DNA of 64,000 bases, from NCBI RefSeq assembly GCF_020215665.1, contig NZ_CP084061.1, positions 5,678,501 to 5,742,500 of the forward strand, in the 5' to 3' direction. The notes beneath the pieces are model-generated. The model saw only the letters and a program-made list of their open reading frames with translations. It was not told the DNA's origin and did no database searches. Shown here piece after piece: positions 1 through 8,537 of this stretch. This stretch comes from Blautia parvula. GTDB taxonomy: Bacteria > Bacillota > Clostridia > Lachnospirales > Lachnospiraceae. Position 1 is the stretch's first letter; each line of letters opens with the position of its first letter. Position numbers and translations under genes: made by a program.

Positions 1-141
1 TAAAATTTTTTCAAGTGGTTCAGTTGCAGGACTGGTATCAGTGTCCTGATATTTTTCGTATAAGTCAGAAAACGCTTCAATCTGCATTTTCCAAATAAGT
101 TCTGCGTCTTCGCAAGTTGCCCTTTTTAAAATAAGTTCCAT
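1..141 (-). CDS. GNAT-family acetyltransferase, N-terminal part
   Basis: Reading the minus strand from the ATG at 141 gives 47 open codons that run off the window edge. The translation begins MELILKRATCEDAELIWKMQ and goes on with IEAFSDLYEKYQDTDTSPA. This is the opening strand and helix of a GNAT N-acetyltransferase (strand, then a D-A-E-x-I-W helix). A GGGG run just upstream on the minus strand could be the ribosome site. The acetyl-CoA loop lies outside the window, so substrate and full length cannot be judged. Confidence 0.6.
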   Translation of the reverse strand, partial: MELILKRATCEDAELIWKMQIEAFSDLYEKYQDTDTSPATEPLEKIL

Positions 142-423
142 AAATATTACCCCACTAAAGTCTAATTTGCCTCATTATACAATATCCCAGGTCAGAAGTA
201 TAGCAGTGCAGTTTTCTTTTTTGTTAAGGTTCGGTATGAAAATAAAATAATTTTAGTTTTATATAAAATATATCCTGAATTTATTTGCATAAAAATTTAT
301 ATAAAACTTTATCTAAACACTAAAATGCAGGTGAGGATATAGATTTAAATAACAACTTTATGTGCAATATATATAAAAAAAGAATGTAAATATTATGAAA
401 ATGAGCAAAAAGCAAAAACACAC

Positions 424-452
424 TTGAAAAATATATAAACAAATGCTAAAAT
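424..452 (+). promoter_or_regulatory. Sigma-A promoter of the putative apiose operon
   Basis: TTGAAA (424-429) and TAAAAT (447-452) are separated by 17 bp, with a TGC extension just before the -10 box. The rest of 142-556 is very AT-rich and holds no convincing gene. The phased boxes at 455-525 begin immediately downstream. Confidence 0.55.
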
Positions 453-454
453 AA

Positions 455-525
455 ATTTAAATCAAGAGCAAGAAAATTTAAATAAACGACGTCGATATTT
501 AAATGAAAGCAAAAACGATTTAAAC
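455..525 (+). repeat. Four ATTTAAA boxes at exact 21-bp period
   Basis: ATTTAAAT occurs at 455, 476 and 497, and ATTTAAAC at 518, each start exactly 21 bp after the last, so the boxes face the same side of the helix. A CGACGTCG palindrome (487-494) sits between boxes two and three. Together with flanking ATTTAAATA (476-484) and TATTTAAAT (496-504) it makes a larger imperfect dyad, a plausible LacI-type operator for the regulator at 5282-6286. Confidence 0.5.
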
Positions 526-556
526 AATGTGTTTAAAATTTCAGGGAGGATTCAAA

Positions 557-1855
557 ATGAAAATTAAAAAAGTAATGGCATTGACAATGGCATCAGCAAT
601 GGTGATCTCTATGGCACTTTCAGGATGCGGAAGCGACGGCGGTTCCGAGACAAAAGAAAGCAGTACCCAAGGGGAAGGCGCCAAGAGCGGAGCTACGGAA
701 GTTACCTTCTGGACACTGAACACAAGGCAGAATGCAGTGGATCCCATTGTGGAGGAGTTCAACAAACAAAATGAAGATGTCCATGTAACCGTTTCCTATT
801 ATGATACAGACGGAATCAAGGATGCCTGCAAAGTTGCCGCTTCTTCTAAAACCCTTCCGAATATGTGGTTCAACTGGGGCGGAAGCCTGGGAGGCTTCTA
901 TGCAGAGAACGGCCTTACATATGACCTGACAGATTATGCAAAAGAAAACAAATGGGATGAGAAATTTACACAGACATCCATGGACCTTTGTACATTGGAT
1001 GGAAAACTTTCCGGATATCCTACAAGCTACAATGTTCTGGGTGTTTATTACAGAAAAGATATCTTTGAGGAGAACGGCATAGCAGTACCCACTACTTTCG
1101 AGGAGTTTGAGGCAGCCTGTGCAAAATTAAAGGAAAACGGCATCACTCCCATATCCACAGCGGGTCTCAACGGCTGGCACACCATGCGTTTTGTGGAACT
1201 GCTCATTGAACACTATGCAGGTTCTGAACTCCATGACAAGATGAACACATTTGATGAGAGCTATGACAACGACGCAGTGGTACAGGCTCTTGCAAAATAC
1301 CAGGAGTTCTGTGAGAAAGGCTATTTCCCGGACGGATTCCTGACCCAGGACCCAAATGACACCCTGATCGGTATGGCAAACGGACAGTGCGCAATGGATA
1401 TCCAGGGACAGTGGCAGGATGGCAAGATCATTCAGGAAGGTCTTGATATGGACCAGTACGGTGTCTTTGCATTCCCAAGCGGTGAGACAAACAGAATGTC
1501 AGCATTTGCTGAGATGACACAGTTCAATGTGGACAATACAGAGGAAGAGCTGGATGCCTGCATGCGTTTTACAGATTACTATTATAATGAAGAAAACACA
1601 GTAAAATATGCGGAGTATTACAACCTTCCGCTGCCGGTAGTAGGCGCAGAAATGCCGGAAGGACAGCCGAACGTACCTGTACTGTTAGAGACATCTGAGA
1701 AAAACGGCATCTTCACCATCACAGACCAGGCATTCCCCACAGAGGTTGCGGATGTACTGTTCAATGCGCAGGATGCCATTGCCAATGGTCAGATGACACC
1801 GGAAGACGGAGCGAAGAGCATTCAGGAGGCAATTGAGGCTTACAATAACAAATAA
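557..1855 (+). CDS. ABC sugar-binding lipoprotein (family 1 solute-binding protein)
   Basis: The 432-residue protein captures sugar outside the cell for the importer encoded by the next two genes. A lysine-rich signal peptide ends in the lipobox LSGC, with Cys24 as the lipid anchor, followed by a Gly/Ser/Glu linker. The mature part (TEVTFWTLNTRQ onward, WGGSLGGFY, and TYDLTDYAKENKWDEKF) is typical of CUT1 binding proteins. An upstream in-frame start at 527 is possible, but the GGAGGA at 545-550 fits ATG 557. It heads the operon that runs to 10933. From context the ligand may be apiose or a small apioside; the sequence alone does not show this. Confidence 0.9.
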   Translation: MKIKKVMALTMASAMVISMALSGCGSDGGSETKESSTQGEGAKSGATEVTFWTLNTRQNAVDPIVEEFNKQNEDVHVTVSYYDTDGIKDACKVAASSKTLPNMWFNWGGSLGGFYAENGLTYDLTDYAKENKWDEKFTQTSMDLCTLDGKLSGYPTSYNVLGVYYRKDIFEENGIAVPTTFEEFEAACAKLKENGITPISTAGLNGWHTMRFVELLIEHYAGSELHDKMNTFDESYDNDAVVQALAKYQEFCEKGYFPDGFLTQDPNDTLIGMANGQCAMDIQGQWQDGKIIQEGLDMDQYGVFAFPSGETNRMSAFAEMTQFNVDNTEEELDACMRFTDYYYNEENTVKYAEYYNLPLPVVGAEMPEGQPNVPVLLETSEKNGIFTITDQAFPTEVADVLFNAQDAIANGQMTPEDGAKSIQEAIEAYNNK

Positions 1856-1883
1856 CAGAGAAAAGACATGTAATATAAGAACG

Positions 1884-1914
1884 CGGAGGGGTGAAGGCCA
1901 CTCCTCCGTTTTTT
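1884..1914 (+). terminator. Internal rho-independent terminator after the binding-protein gene
   Basis: CGGAGGGGTG (1884-1893) pairs with CACTCCTCCG (1899-1908), with one G:U pair and a 5-nt loop, and is followed by six T. It lies between the binding protein and the permeases of the same system. Partial read-through would give more binding protein than membrane subunits. Confidence 0.75.
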
Positions 1915-1953
1915 GAAAACCACTGCACTGACCAAACAGATTGGAGTGAAACC

Positions 1954-2835
1954 ATGAAAAAAAAGAAAAATTATACCAGGACGGACAAAGCCGCGTATTT
2001 CTTCCTGCTCCCGGCGGCGGTCATCTATTTATCCGTGATCGTGGCACCTGTGTGCTACTCCTTCTTTATCAGCCTGTTCAAATGGAACGGTATCGGCGAG
2101 AAACAGTTTGTTGGCTTATCTAATTACATAAATCTTTTTAAAGGCGATAAAATCTTTCATACGGCAATTATCAACAACCTGATCTGGATTGTTTTGACTA
2201 TATTTGTGACCATGACCATTGCACTGCTCTTTGCAGTGATACTGAGCAAGCAGTTTAGAGGACGTACCTTCTTCAGAGGCTTTTTCTATTTCCCATGTGT
2301 CATCGCACCCATTGCGGTGGCTATTATCTGGAGATGGATCTACAACCCCAACATTGGATTTATCAATGAATTTTTCAAAGCACTGGGGATCAATTTTACC
2401 CAGGGATGGATATCGGACCCTAATGTCAGTCTCTATGCCGTATTCGCGGCAGCTCTGTGGCAGGCGATCGGACAGCCCATGATCCTGTTTCTGGCAGGTC
2501 TGCAGGCTATCTCACCGGATGTTCTGGAGGCGGCTACCATTGACGGTGCCAACGGAATTGAGCAGTTTTTCCTGATCAAAGTACCGCTCCTTAAGGATAC
2601 CTTTGTCATTGTTATCGCAACACTGATCGTTGCAGCCATGAAGGTTTACGATGTGGTGCAGGGGCTTACCGGCGGCGGTCCAAACAATGCCACCCAGATG
2701 CTTTCCACCTATATGTATTCACAGGTGTTCCAGTACAACAACGTGGGATACGGAACAGCAGTTGCCTGTATTATGGTACTTATGATGATGATCGTTATCA
2801 TTCCTTATGTATCCTTTACAGCAAAAGAAGATTAG
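1954..2835 (+). CDS. ABC sugar permease, MalF/UgpA type
   Basis: This 293-residue protein is the first transmembrane subunit of a CUT1 carbohydrate importer. It has about six hydrophobic segments, starting with AAYFFLLPAAVIYLSVIVAP. The cytoplasmic EAA loop is clear (PDVLEAATIDGANGIEQFF), where the ATPase docks. ATG 1954 follows GGAGTG and is preferred over an in-frame start at 1891 that lies inside the terminator hairpin. No ATPase gene is nearby, so, as in many Firmicute CUT1 systems, a shared MsmK/UgpC-like ATPase elsewhere probably drives transport. Confidence 0.9.
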   Translation: MKKKKNYTRTDKAAYFFLLPAAVIYLSVIVAPVCYSFFISLFKWNGIGEKQFVGLSNYINLFKGDKIFHTAIINNLIWIVLTIFVTMTIALLFAVILSKQFRGRTFFRGFFYFPCVIAPIAVAIIWRWIYNPNIGFINEFFKALGINFTQGWISDPNVSLYAVFAAALWQAIGQPMILFLAGLQAISPDVLEAATIDGANGIEQFFLIKVPLLKDTFVIVIATLIVAAMKVYDVVQGLTGGGPNNATQMLSTYMYSQVFQYNNVGYGTAVACIMVLMMMIVIIPYVSFTAKED

Positions 2836-2850
2836 CGGGGAGGGATTATC

Positions 2851-3690
2851 GTGGAAGGAAAAACAAAGAAAATCACAAAAAAAGCAGTATTATATCTTGT
2901 TCTGATCATCCTAGCGCTTATCTGGGTGGTACCCATGTTCACACTGGTGGCAACTGCGATCAAGAGTAAATCTGATTTCTACAGCGGCGCGGGATTGTTC
3001 AGTATGCCGGCACACGTTGCCTGGGACAACTTTGTCAATGCCATTACAAAAGGCCGGCTGTTCACTTATATGAAAAACGACCTGATTGTATCCTGTTTAA
3101 AAGTGCCTCTGGGAATTTTCATTGAGGCACTGGCAGCTTTTGCCCTGACCAGACTGGAAATCAGGCATAAAACGGGAACTTTTATCTTCTTTCTCATTGG
3201 AATGATGCTTCCCATGCAGACAGCCCTGGTACCGATCAATGTGATCTACAGCAAACTGGGCCTGCTGAACTCTTATTTTGGACTGTTCTATGTATATGTG
3301 GGTTTCGGTATCTCCTTTGGTATTCTGATCCTGCGGGGCTTTTTCAACGGTGTCCCCAGGGAGCTTGACGAGGCGGCATACATTGACGGATGCAACAAAT
3401 GGCAGTTGTTTTATAAAATTATCTTCCCGGTGGCAAAGCCTGCTGTGGCAACACTGATCATCACAGACTTTTTGTCCACATGGAATGAGTATCTGCTGGC
3501 AAGCGTTATTATCAATGATAATATGAAGAAAACCGTTCCGGTAGGTATCATGACCTTCGTGGGCGAGCATGGAACAGATTACGGCTATCTGTGCGCGGGT
3601 GTGCTGATCTCCGTTATTCCGGTGCTGATCGTGTATCTGATTTTCCAGAGACATTTCGTGGAAGGTATGGCCGGTGCTGTAAAAGCCTGA
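2851..3690 (+). CDS. ABC sugar permease, MalG/UgpE type
   Basis: This 279-residue protein is the second transmembrane subunit and partner of 1954-2835. It starts with GTG after GGGAGGG. The first membrane helix is AVLYLVLIILALIWVVPMF, and the EAA loop reads DEAAYIDGCNKWQLFYKIIF. The conserved end FVEGMAGAVKA matches MalG-type subunits. It is 15 bp from the preceding gene and co-transcribed with it. Substrate specificity is inferred only from the neighbouring glycosidase and catabolic genes. Confidence 0.9.
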   Translation: MEGKTKKITKKAVLYLVLIILALIWVVPMFTLVATAIKSKSDFYSGAGLFSMPAHVAWDNFVNAITKGRLFTYMKNDLIVSCLKVPLGIFIEALAAFALTRLEIRHKTGTFIFFLIGMMLPMQTALVPINVIYSKLGLLNSYFGLFYVYVGFGISFGILILRGFFNGVPRELDEAAYIDGCNKWQLFYKIIFPVAKPAVATLIITDFLSTWNEYLLASVIINDNMKKTVPVGIMTFVGEHGTDYGYLCAGVLISVIPVLIVYLIFQRHFVEGMAGAVKA

Positions 3691-3721
3691 CCGTTTAAAG
3701 AAAAAGACTTGGAGGTAGAGT

Positions 3722-5260
3722 ATGGAGACAATGAAATATAAAAAGCAGGTGGAGAAATGGGATGTCTTTGAGGTGGAGTTCCAGGGTCCTGCAACGGGAA
3801 ATCCATTCACGGACTATGAAGTGACAGGAACCTTTGAGAGCAAAAATGAGTGCACAGAAGCCGACGGCTTTTACGACGGGGAAGGCATCTATAAATTGCG
3901 GTTTATGCCCTCTTTTGAGGAGGAATATACCTTCAGGATCCACGCGGGATTCTTAGACTCTGACCTGGAGGGAAGTTTTACAGCGACAGCTCCCGGACAG
4001 GACAATCACGGTCCTGTGAGAGTGGCGAATACATACCATTTTGCGTACGAGGACGGCACACCCTATTACTCTGTGGGAACGACCTGCTATGTGTGGGACC
4101 TGCAGTCCGACGAACTGATTGAGAAGACACTTAAAACATTAAAGGCGAGCGCTTTTAATAAGATACGTTTCTGCGTTTTCCCGAAACATTATGACTATAA
4201 CCTGGGGGAACCGCGCTCCTATCCTTACCAGGGAACACCTATGGATTCCAGTGTGCTCACAAAGGAGAACTTCCAGGAATACACAGGAAGAAGTGAGGGG
4301 AATAATTGGGATTTTACCAGATTCAACACGGAACATTTCAGACATTTTGAGAAATGCATTGAGGCTCTCAGAGACTTAGGTATTGAGGCGGATTTGATTG
4401 TCATGCATCCTTATGACCGCTGGGGATTTTCCTGTATGAAGCCTGAGGAGGATGACCTTTACTGGAAGTATGTGATCGCCCGGTTCGCAGCCTACAGAAA
4501 TATCTGGTGGTCTCTGGCAAATGAATTTGACCTGTTTGAGGAAAAAAATGTGGAAGACTGGGAGCGTTACGCAAAAATCATCTGTGAAAAAGACCCATAC
4601 AAACATCTGCGCTCCATCCACAACTGCAGGAATTTCTACGACCATAACCGCCCATGGATCACGCACTGCAGCATCCAGAGGCAGGATTTGTACAAATCTT
4701 CAGAGCTGGTGAATGAATGGCGGGAGAAGTACAAAAAACCTGTTGTACTGGATGAGATCGCCTATGAGGGAAATATCCAGCACGGCTGGGGCAATATAAG
4801 CGGAGAGGAGATGCTGCGCAGATTCTGGGAGGCCGCTGTGCGGGGCGGGTATCCGGGACACGGAGAGACATATATGCATCCCCAGGATATCCTCTGGTGG
4901 TCGCACGGCGGGGAGCTTCACGGGGAGAGCCACAAGCGTTTCGGATTTCTTCTGGATATCATGAAGGAGACGCCGGGCATTGGACTTATGCCCTATGAAA
5001 AATGCGGCTGGGATGAAGTGTGTGCCGTACCTGAGGAGAGTACATCCCAGATCAAGGCTGTAAAAGAGTATTATCTGTTTTATTACAGCTTCATGCGCCC
5101 ATCCTTCCGGGATTTTTACTTTGACGATGAGACTGCGTTTGAAGTCCGCGTGCTGGATACCTGGAATATGACTGTGGAGAACAGGGGCATCCATAAAGGG
5201 AAATTCAGAGTTGAGCTGCCGGGAAAACAGTACATGGCAGTGCAGATAAAAAAAGCATAA
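3722..5260 (+). CDS. Apiosidase-like glycoside hydrolase (DUF5060, DUF4038-like and DUF5605 domains)
   Basis: The 512-residue protein has an N-terminal beta-sandwich (about residues 5-90; VEKWDVFEVEF), a TIM-barrel like the DUF4038/GH140 apiosidase catalytic domain (about 95-400) and a C-terminal beta domain resembling DUF5605. Barrel landmarks are VGTTCYVW, NKIRFCVFPKHYDYN, WWSLANEFDL (Asn267-Glu268, candidate acid/base region) and VVLDEIAYEGN (Glu345/Glu349, candidate nucleophile). It has no signal peptide, so it should act in the cytoplasm on glycosides brought in by the adjacent ABC importer. The start follows GGAGGT at 3711. Family placement is from memory of motifs. Apiose as the leaving sugar is an inference strengthened by the downstream enzymes. 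Confidence 0.75.
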   Translation: METMKYKKQVEKWDVFEVEFQGPATGNPFTDYEVTGTFESKNECTEADGFYDGEGIYKLRFMPSFEEEYTFRIHAGFLDSDLEGSFTATAPGQDNHGPVRVANTYHFAYEDGTPYYSVGTTCYVWDLQSDELIEKTLKTLKASAFNKIRFCVFPKHYDYNLGEPRSYPYQGTPMDSSVLTKENFQEYTGRSEGNNWDFTRFNTEHFRHFEKCIEALRDLGIEADLIVMHPYDRWGFSCMKPEEDDLYWKYVIARFAAYRNIWWSLANEFDLFEEKNVEDWERYAKIICEKDPYKHLRSIHNCRNFYDHNRPWITHCSIQRQDLYKSSELVNEWREKYKKPVVLDEIAYEGNIQHGWGNISGEEMLRRFWEAAVRGGYPGHGETYMHPQDILWWSHGGELHGESHKRFGFLLDIMKETPGIGLMPYEKCGWDEVCAVPEESTSQIKAVKEYYLFYYSFMRPSFRDFYFDDETAFEVRVLDTWNMTVENRGIHKGKFRVELPGKQYMAVQIKKA

Positions 5261-5281
5261 GATTGCGTTGGAGGTGAGACG

Positions 5282-6286
5282 GTGAAAGTAAATATAAGGA
5301 CCATATCAGAATATACAGGATTTTCTCCGGCTACCGTATCCAATGCTTTGAACCATAAAAAAGGTGTGAATAAGGACACCGCGTCAGAAATTCTCCGTGC
5401 AGCCAAGGAACTGGGCTATATCGGGGAGATGGGGATCACGAAGATCAAGCTTGTCATCTATAAGGACAAGGGCCTGATCGTGGATGACAATCCCTTCTTT
5501 TCCCTGGTAGTGGACGGATTTGAAAAGGAATGCAGGGAGGCCGGCTATGAGATGGCGCTCTGTTATCTGGACCGGCAGACAGAGGATTATAAAAGACAGG
5601 TGGAAAACCTGTGCCTGGACCGGGCTTCCGCCATTGTGCTTCTGGGCACAGAGCTTACAGACGAGGAGGCAGCGGTGTTCAGGGGCATGAAGGTACCTTT
5701 TCTGGTGCTGGATTACTGGAATCACGATATGTCGTTTGACGGGGTGTTTATCAACAACGCGGACGCGGCCAGAATGGCCGGGGAGTATCTGATCCAGAAA
5801 GGCCATACCAGAATCGGATATCTGCGGGGCAGTTACCGGATCAAGGCGTTCGGCTCCAGGGCTTCCGGATTTCAGATCGCTCTCAATAAGCACAATCTGA
5901 GGCTGGAGAACAGGTACACGGTGACCATCGGCGTTACTATGGAGGCCGCCCACCAGGACATGCTGCGGTATCTGGAAGGAAAACCGGAGCTGCCCACCGC
6001 CTTTTTTGCGGATAATGACAATCTGGCTCTGGGAGCCATGAAAGCACTGCAGGAATCCGGCTACCGGGTGCCGCAGGATGTGTCGATCATCGGATTTGAT
6101 GACCTCCCCTTCTGTGAGATCGCAGTGCCCAGGCTGACAAGCCTCAGGGTGCCCAAGCAGGAGATGGGAAGGCTGGCAGTGCGCCGCATTGTGGAAATGA
6201 TGCAGGAGAGGAGCACAGCCAAGACAAAGATTCAGATCTGTACGGAATTTATTGAGCGGGACAGTGTCCTTGAACTTAAAAATTAG
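5282..6286 (+). CDS. LacI-family transcriptional regulator
   Basis: This 334-residue repressor starts at GTG after GGAGGT. The N-terminal helix-turn-helix and hinge helix (NIRTISEYTGFSPATVSNAL, then KKGVNKDTASEILRAAKELGY) fit LacI. The rest is a periplasmic-binding-protein-like sensor domain (NPFFSLVVDGFEKE, FADNDNLALGAMKAL, VSIIGFDDLPFCEIAVP). It sits inside the operon between the glycosidase and the isomerase-like gene. It therefore probably senses the substrate or an intermediate and represses the promoter at 424-452, where a palindromic CpG-centred site is present. It is a close fit to the family in length and order. Confidence 0.9.
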   Translation: MKVNIRTISEYTGFSPATVSNALNHKKGVNKDTASEILRAAKELGYIGEMGITKIKLVIYKDKGLIVDDNPFFSLVVDGFEKECREAGYEMALCYLDRQTEDYKRQVENLCLDRASAIVLLGTELTDEEAAVFRGMKVPFLVLDYWNHDMSFDGVFINNADAARMAGEYLIQKGHTRIGYLRGSYRIKAFGSRASGFQIALNKHNLRLENRYTVTIGVTMEAAHQDMLRYLEGKPELPTAFFADNDNLALGAMKALQESGYRVPQDVSIIGFDDLPFCEIAVPRLTSLRVPKQEMGRLAVRRIVEMMQERSTAKTKIQICTEFIERDSVLELKN

Positions 6287-6298
6287 AAAGCAGGGTGT

Positions 6299-7714
6299 GT
6301 GAGTTTGAATAAGATAAAATTAGGGTTCGCCCCAACACGAAGGAGCATTTTCAGTGCTCCGGATGCTATTAAATATGCGGATTTGACAAGGGAAAGACTG
6401 GGTGAACTGGACGTTTCCTTTGTGGATATTAAGGATATCAATGAGGAAGGACTTCTGTACAACGAGGCAGACAGAATAAAGATCGCGGAAAAATTCAAGG
6501 CGGAGAAGGTGGACGGCCTCTTCTTCCCCCACGGCAATTTCGGCACAGAGTATGAAGTCGCAAGGCTGGCCAAGGAACTGAATGTTCCGGTGCTTTTATG
6601 GGGACCCAGGGATGAGCGCCCGGATGAGAACGGCGTCCGTCTCCGTGACAGCCAGTGCGGGCTTTTTGCCACAGGCAAGGTTCTGAGAAGGTTTCAGGTA
6701 CCGTTTACCTACATGACAAACTGCAGGCTTACAGACCCGGAGTTTGAGCGGGGAATCCGGGATTTCCTGGCTGTGTGCAATGTGGTGAAGGTGTTCAGAA
6801 ATACAAGAATCCTGCAGATCGGGCCGCGCCCGTTTGACTTCTGGAGTACCATGTGTAACGAGGGAGAACTGCTGGAAAGATTCAATATCCAGCTTTCACC
6901 CATACCGATTCCGGAACTGACAAAAGAGATGAAAAAGGTAAAGGAAGAGGGCACCGAGGTGGCAAAGATCATGGCATACTGCCATGACAATATGTGTGTC
7001 AAAATCAGGGAAAACGAGCTGGAAAACGTGGCTGCTCTGAAAGCTGCCATGAAGAATCTGGCAGAAAAATACGGCTGTAATGCCATTGCCATCCAGTGCT
7101 GGAATGCCCTTCAGGGAGAGATTGGAATTATGCCCTGCGCGGCCAATTCCCTGCTGAATGAGGAGGGAATCCCGGTCGTCTGTGAGACGGATATACACGG
7201 CGCCGTTACAGCACTTCTTATGGAAGCAGCAGGCATGGATGAGGCCAGGACCTTCTTTGCAGACTGGACGGTGCGTCATCCTGACAATGAAAACGGTGAG
7301 CTTTTGCAGCACTGCGGCCCCTGGCCTGTCTCTGTGGCAAAGGAAAAGCCGTCCATCGGTTATCCCCTGGCCTTTGACCATCCCGGAGCTGTGGAGGCTG
7401 AGGCAAAACACGGGGATATGACCCTGTGCCGTTTTGACGGAGACAACGGGGAATACTCCCTGCTTCTGGGGCACGCGAAAGGTGTGGAAGGACCGTATAC
7501 CAAGGGAACCTATGTCTGGGTCGAGGTGGAGAATCTTAAGCGCCTGGAGGCAAAGCTGGTGGAAGGGCCATACATCCATCACTGTGTGGGTATCCACAAG
7601 GATGTGGTGCCCGTGCTCTACGAGGCCTGCAAGTATATAGGTGTAAAACCGGATCTGTATGATCCGGTCGAGGAACAGGTTAAGGCATATTTGAGAGGTG
7701 AATGGGATGGATGA
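6299..7714 (+). CDS. L-fucose/L-arabinose-isomerase-fold protein, candidate D-apiose isomerase
   Basis: The 471-residue protein has the layout of the fucose/arabinose isomerase superfamily: an N-terminal Rossmann-like region (GLFFPHGNFGTEYEVARLAK), a central domain (RILQIGPRPFDFW) and a C-terminal beta domain. The likely metal ligands are Glu296 and Asp298 in CETDIH and a later histidine in the HHCVGIH stretch (427-433). These enzymes interconvert aldoses and ketoses using a divalent metal. In this operon it would turn apiose into apulose, but the exact substrate is inferred. The start is uncertain: GTG 6299, or TTG 6305, which is better spaced from AGCAGGG. Confidence 0.7.
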   Translation: MSLNKIKLGFAPTRRSIFSAPDAIKYADLTRERLGELDVSFVDIKDINEEGLLYNEADRIKIAEKFKAEKVDGLFFPHGNFGTEYEVARLAKELNVPVLLWGPRDERPDENGVRLRDSQCGLFATGKVLRRFQVPFTYMTNCRLTDPEFERGIRDFLAVCNVVKVFRNTRILQIGPRPFDFWSTMCNEGELLERFNIQLSPIPIPELTKEMKKVKEEGTEVAKIMAYCHDNMCVKIRENELENVAALKAAMKNLAEKYGCNAIAIQCWNALQGEIGIMPCAANSLLNEEGIPVVCETDIHGAVTALLMEAAGMDEARTFFADWTVRHPDNENGELLQHCGPWPVSVAKEKPSIGYPLAFDHPGAVEAEAKHGDMTLCRFDGDNGEYSLLLGHAKGVEGPYTKGTYVWVEVENLKRLEAKLVEGPYIHHCVGIHKDVVPVLYEACKYIGVKPDLYDPVEEQVKAYLRGEWDG

Positions 7715-8537
7715 TCTGAAAGCGAAAGTGTTTGATCTGCGCAGGGATACGGTTGATATTATTGTTGCCGGAAAGGGAGGCCATATCGGCGGTGATATGA
7801 GTGTTATGGAAATCCTGGCCGCTCTGTATTTCCGTGTTATGAATGTTTCTCCGAAACGGGCAGATGACCCGGACAGAGACCGGTTTGTCCTCAGCAAGGG
7901 ACATTCCATGGAGGCTTATTATGCGGTGCTGTGCGCAAAGGGATTCCTTGATCTGGAAGAGGTAAAAGAAAAGTTTTCAAAGTTCGGTTCCTCTTACATC
8001 GGACATCCAAACAATAAACTGCCGGGAATCGAGATGAATTCCGGATCCCTCGGACACGGCCTTCCCGTATGCGTGGGAATGGCTTTGGCAGGAAAGATGA
8101 ACAAAAAGGAATACCGGGTATATACGGTTATGGGAGACGGTGAGCTGGCAGAAGGTTCTGTCTGGGAGGGAGCCATGGCTGCCAACCAGTATCATTTGGA
8201 TAACCTCTGTGCAGTGGTGGACAGAAACAGGCTGCAGATTTCCGGCTGTACGGAAGATGTGATGGGACATGATGATCTGGCAGAGAGATTTTCCTCCTTC
8301 GGATGGCATGTGATCAGTGTGCGGGGAAACGATTTGGATGAACTTCTGCAGGCATTTTCAGAGGCGTCACAGACGAAGGGAAAACCAAGTGTCATCATAG
8401 CAAATACCACAAAAGGGTATGGTTCCCCTGTTATGGAAAATAAGGCAAACTGGCATCACAAGGTGCCCACACAGGAGGAATATAATCAGATTATCAGTGA
8501 TTTCGCCGCAGGGAAGGAGGCTGCTCTTCATGAATAA
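7707..8537 (+). CDS. Transketolase, N-terminal (large) subunit
   Basis: The 276-residue protein is the thiamine-diphosphate pyrophosphate-binding half of a split transketolase. It has the GH-I-GGDMS start, the SKGHSMEAYYAVL segment, and the ThDP motif GDGELAEGSVWEG ending at DRN (residues about 143-174). ATG 7707 follows GAGGTG and overlaps the previous gene by 8 bp; GTG 7698 is an alternative. The partner subunit follows with another 8-bp overlap. Two-subunit transketolases are common in Firmicutes. In a cluster with isomerase and FGGY kinase the pair fits apulose-4-phosphate transketolase, though a general pentose transketolase remains possible. Confidence 0.85.
   Translation: MDDLKAKVFDLRRDTVDIIVAGKGGHIGGDMSVMEILAALYFRVMNVSPKRADDPDRDRFVLSKGHSMEAYYAVLCAKGFLDLEEVKEKFSKFGSSYIGHPNNKLPGIEMNSGSLGHGLPVCVGMALAGKMNKKEYRVYTVMGDGELAEGSVWEGAMAANQYHLDNLCAVVDRNRLQISGCTEDVMGHDDLAERFSSFGWHVISVRGNDLDELLQAFSEASQTKGKPSVIIANTTKGYGSPVMENKANWHHKVPTQEEYNQIISDFAAGKEAALHE

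Noticed and set aside
3097-3810. Long minus-strand open frame of 237 codons opposite the second sugar permease
   Set aside because: No ribosome site, no recognisable domain, and composition is that of an antisense reading of a clear permease gene.
6896-7909. Minus-strand open frame of 337 codons opposite the isomerase-fold gene
   Set aside because: Cysteine- and histidine-rich antisense translation without family features; the plus-strand gene is well supported.
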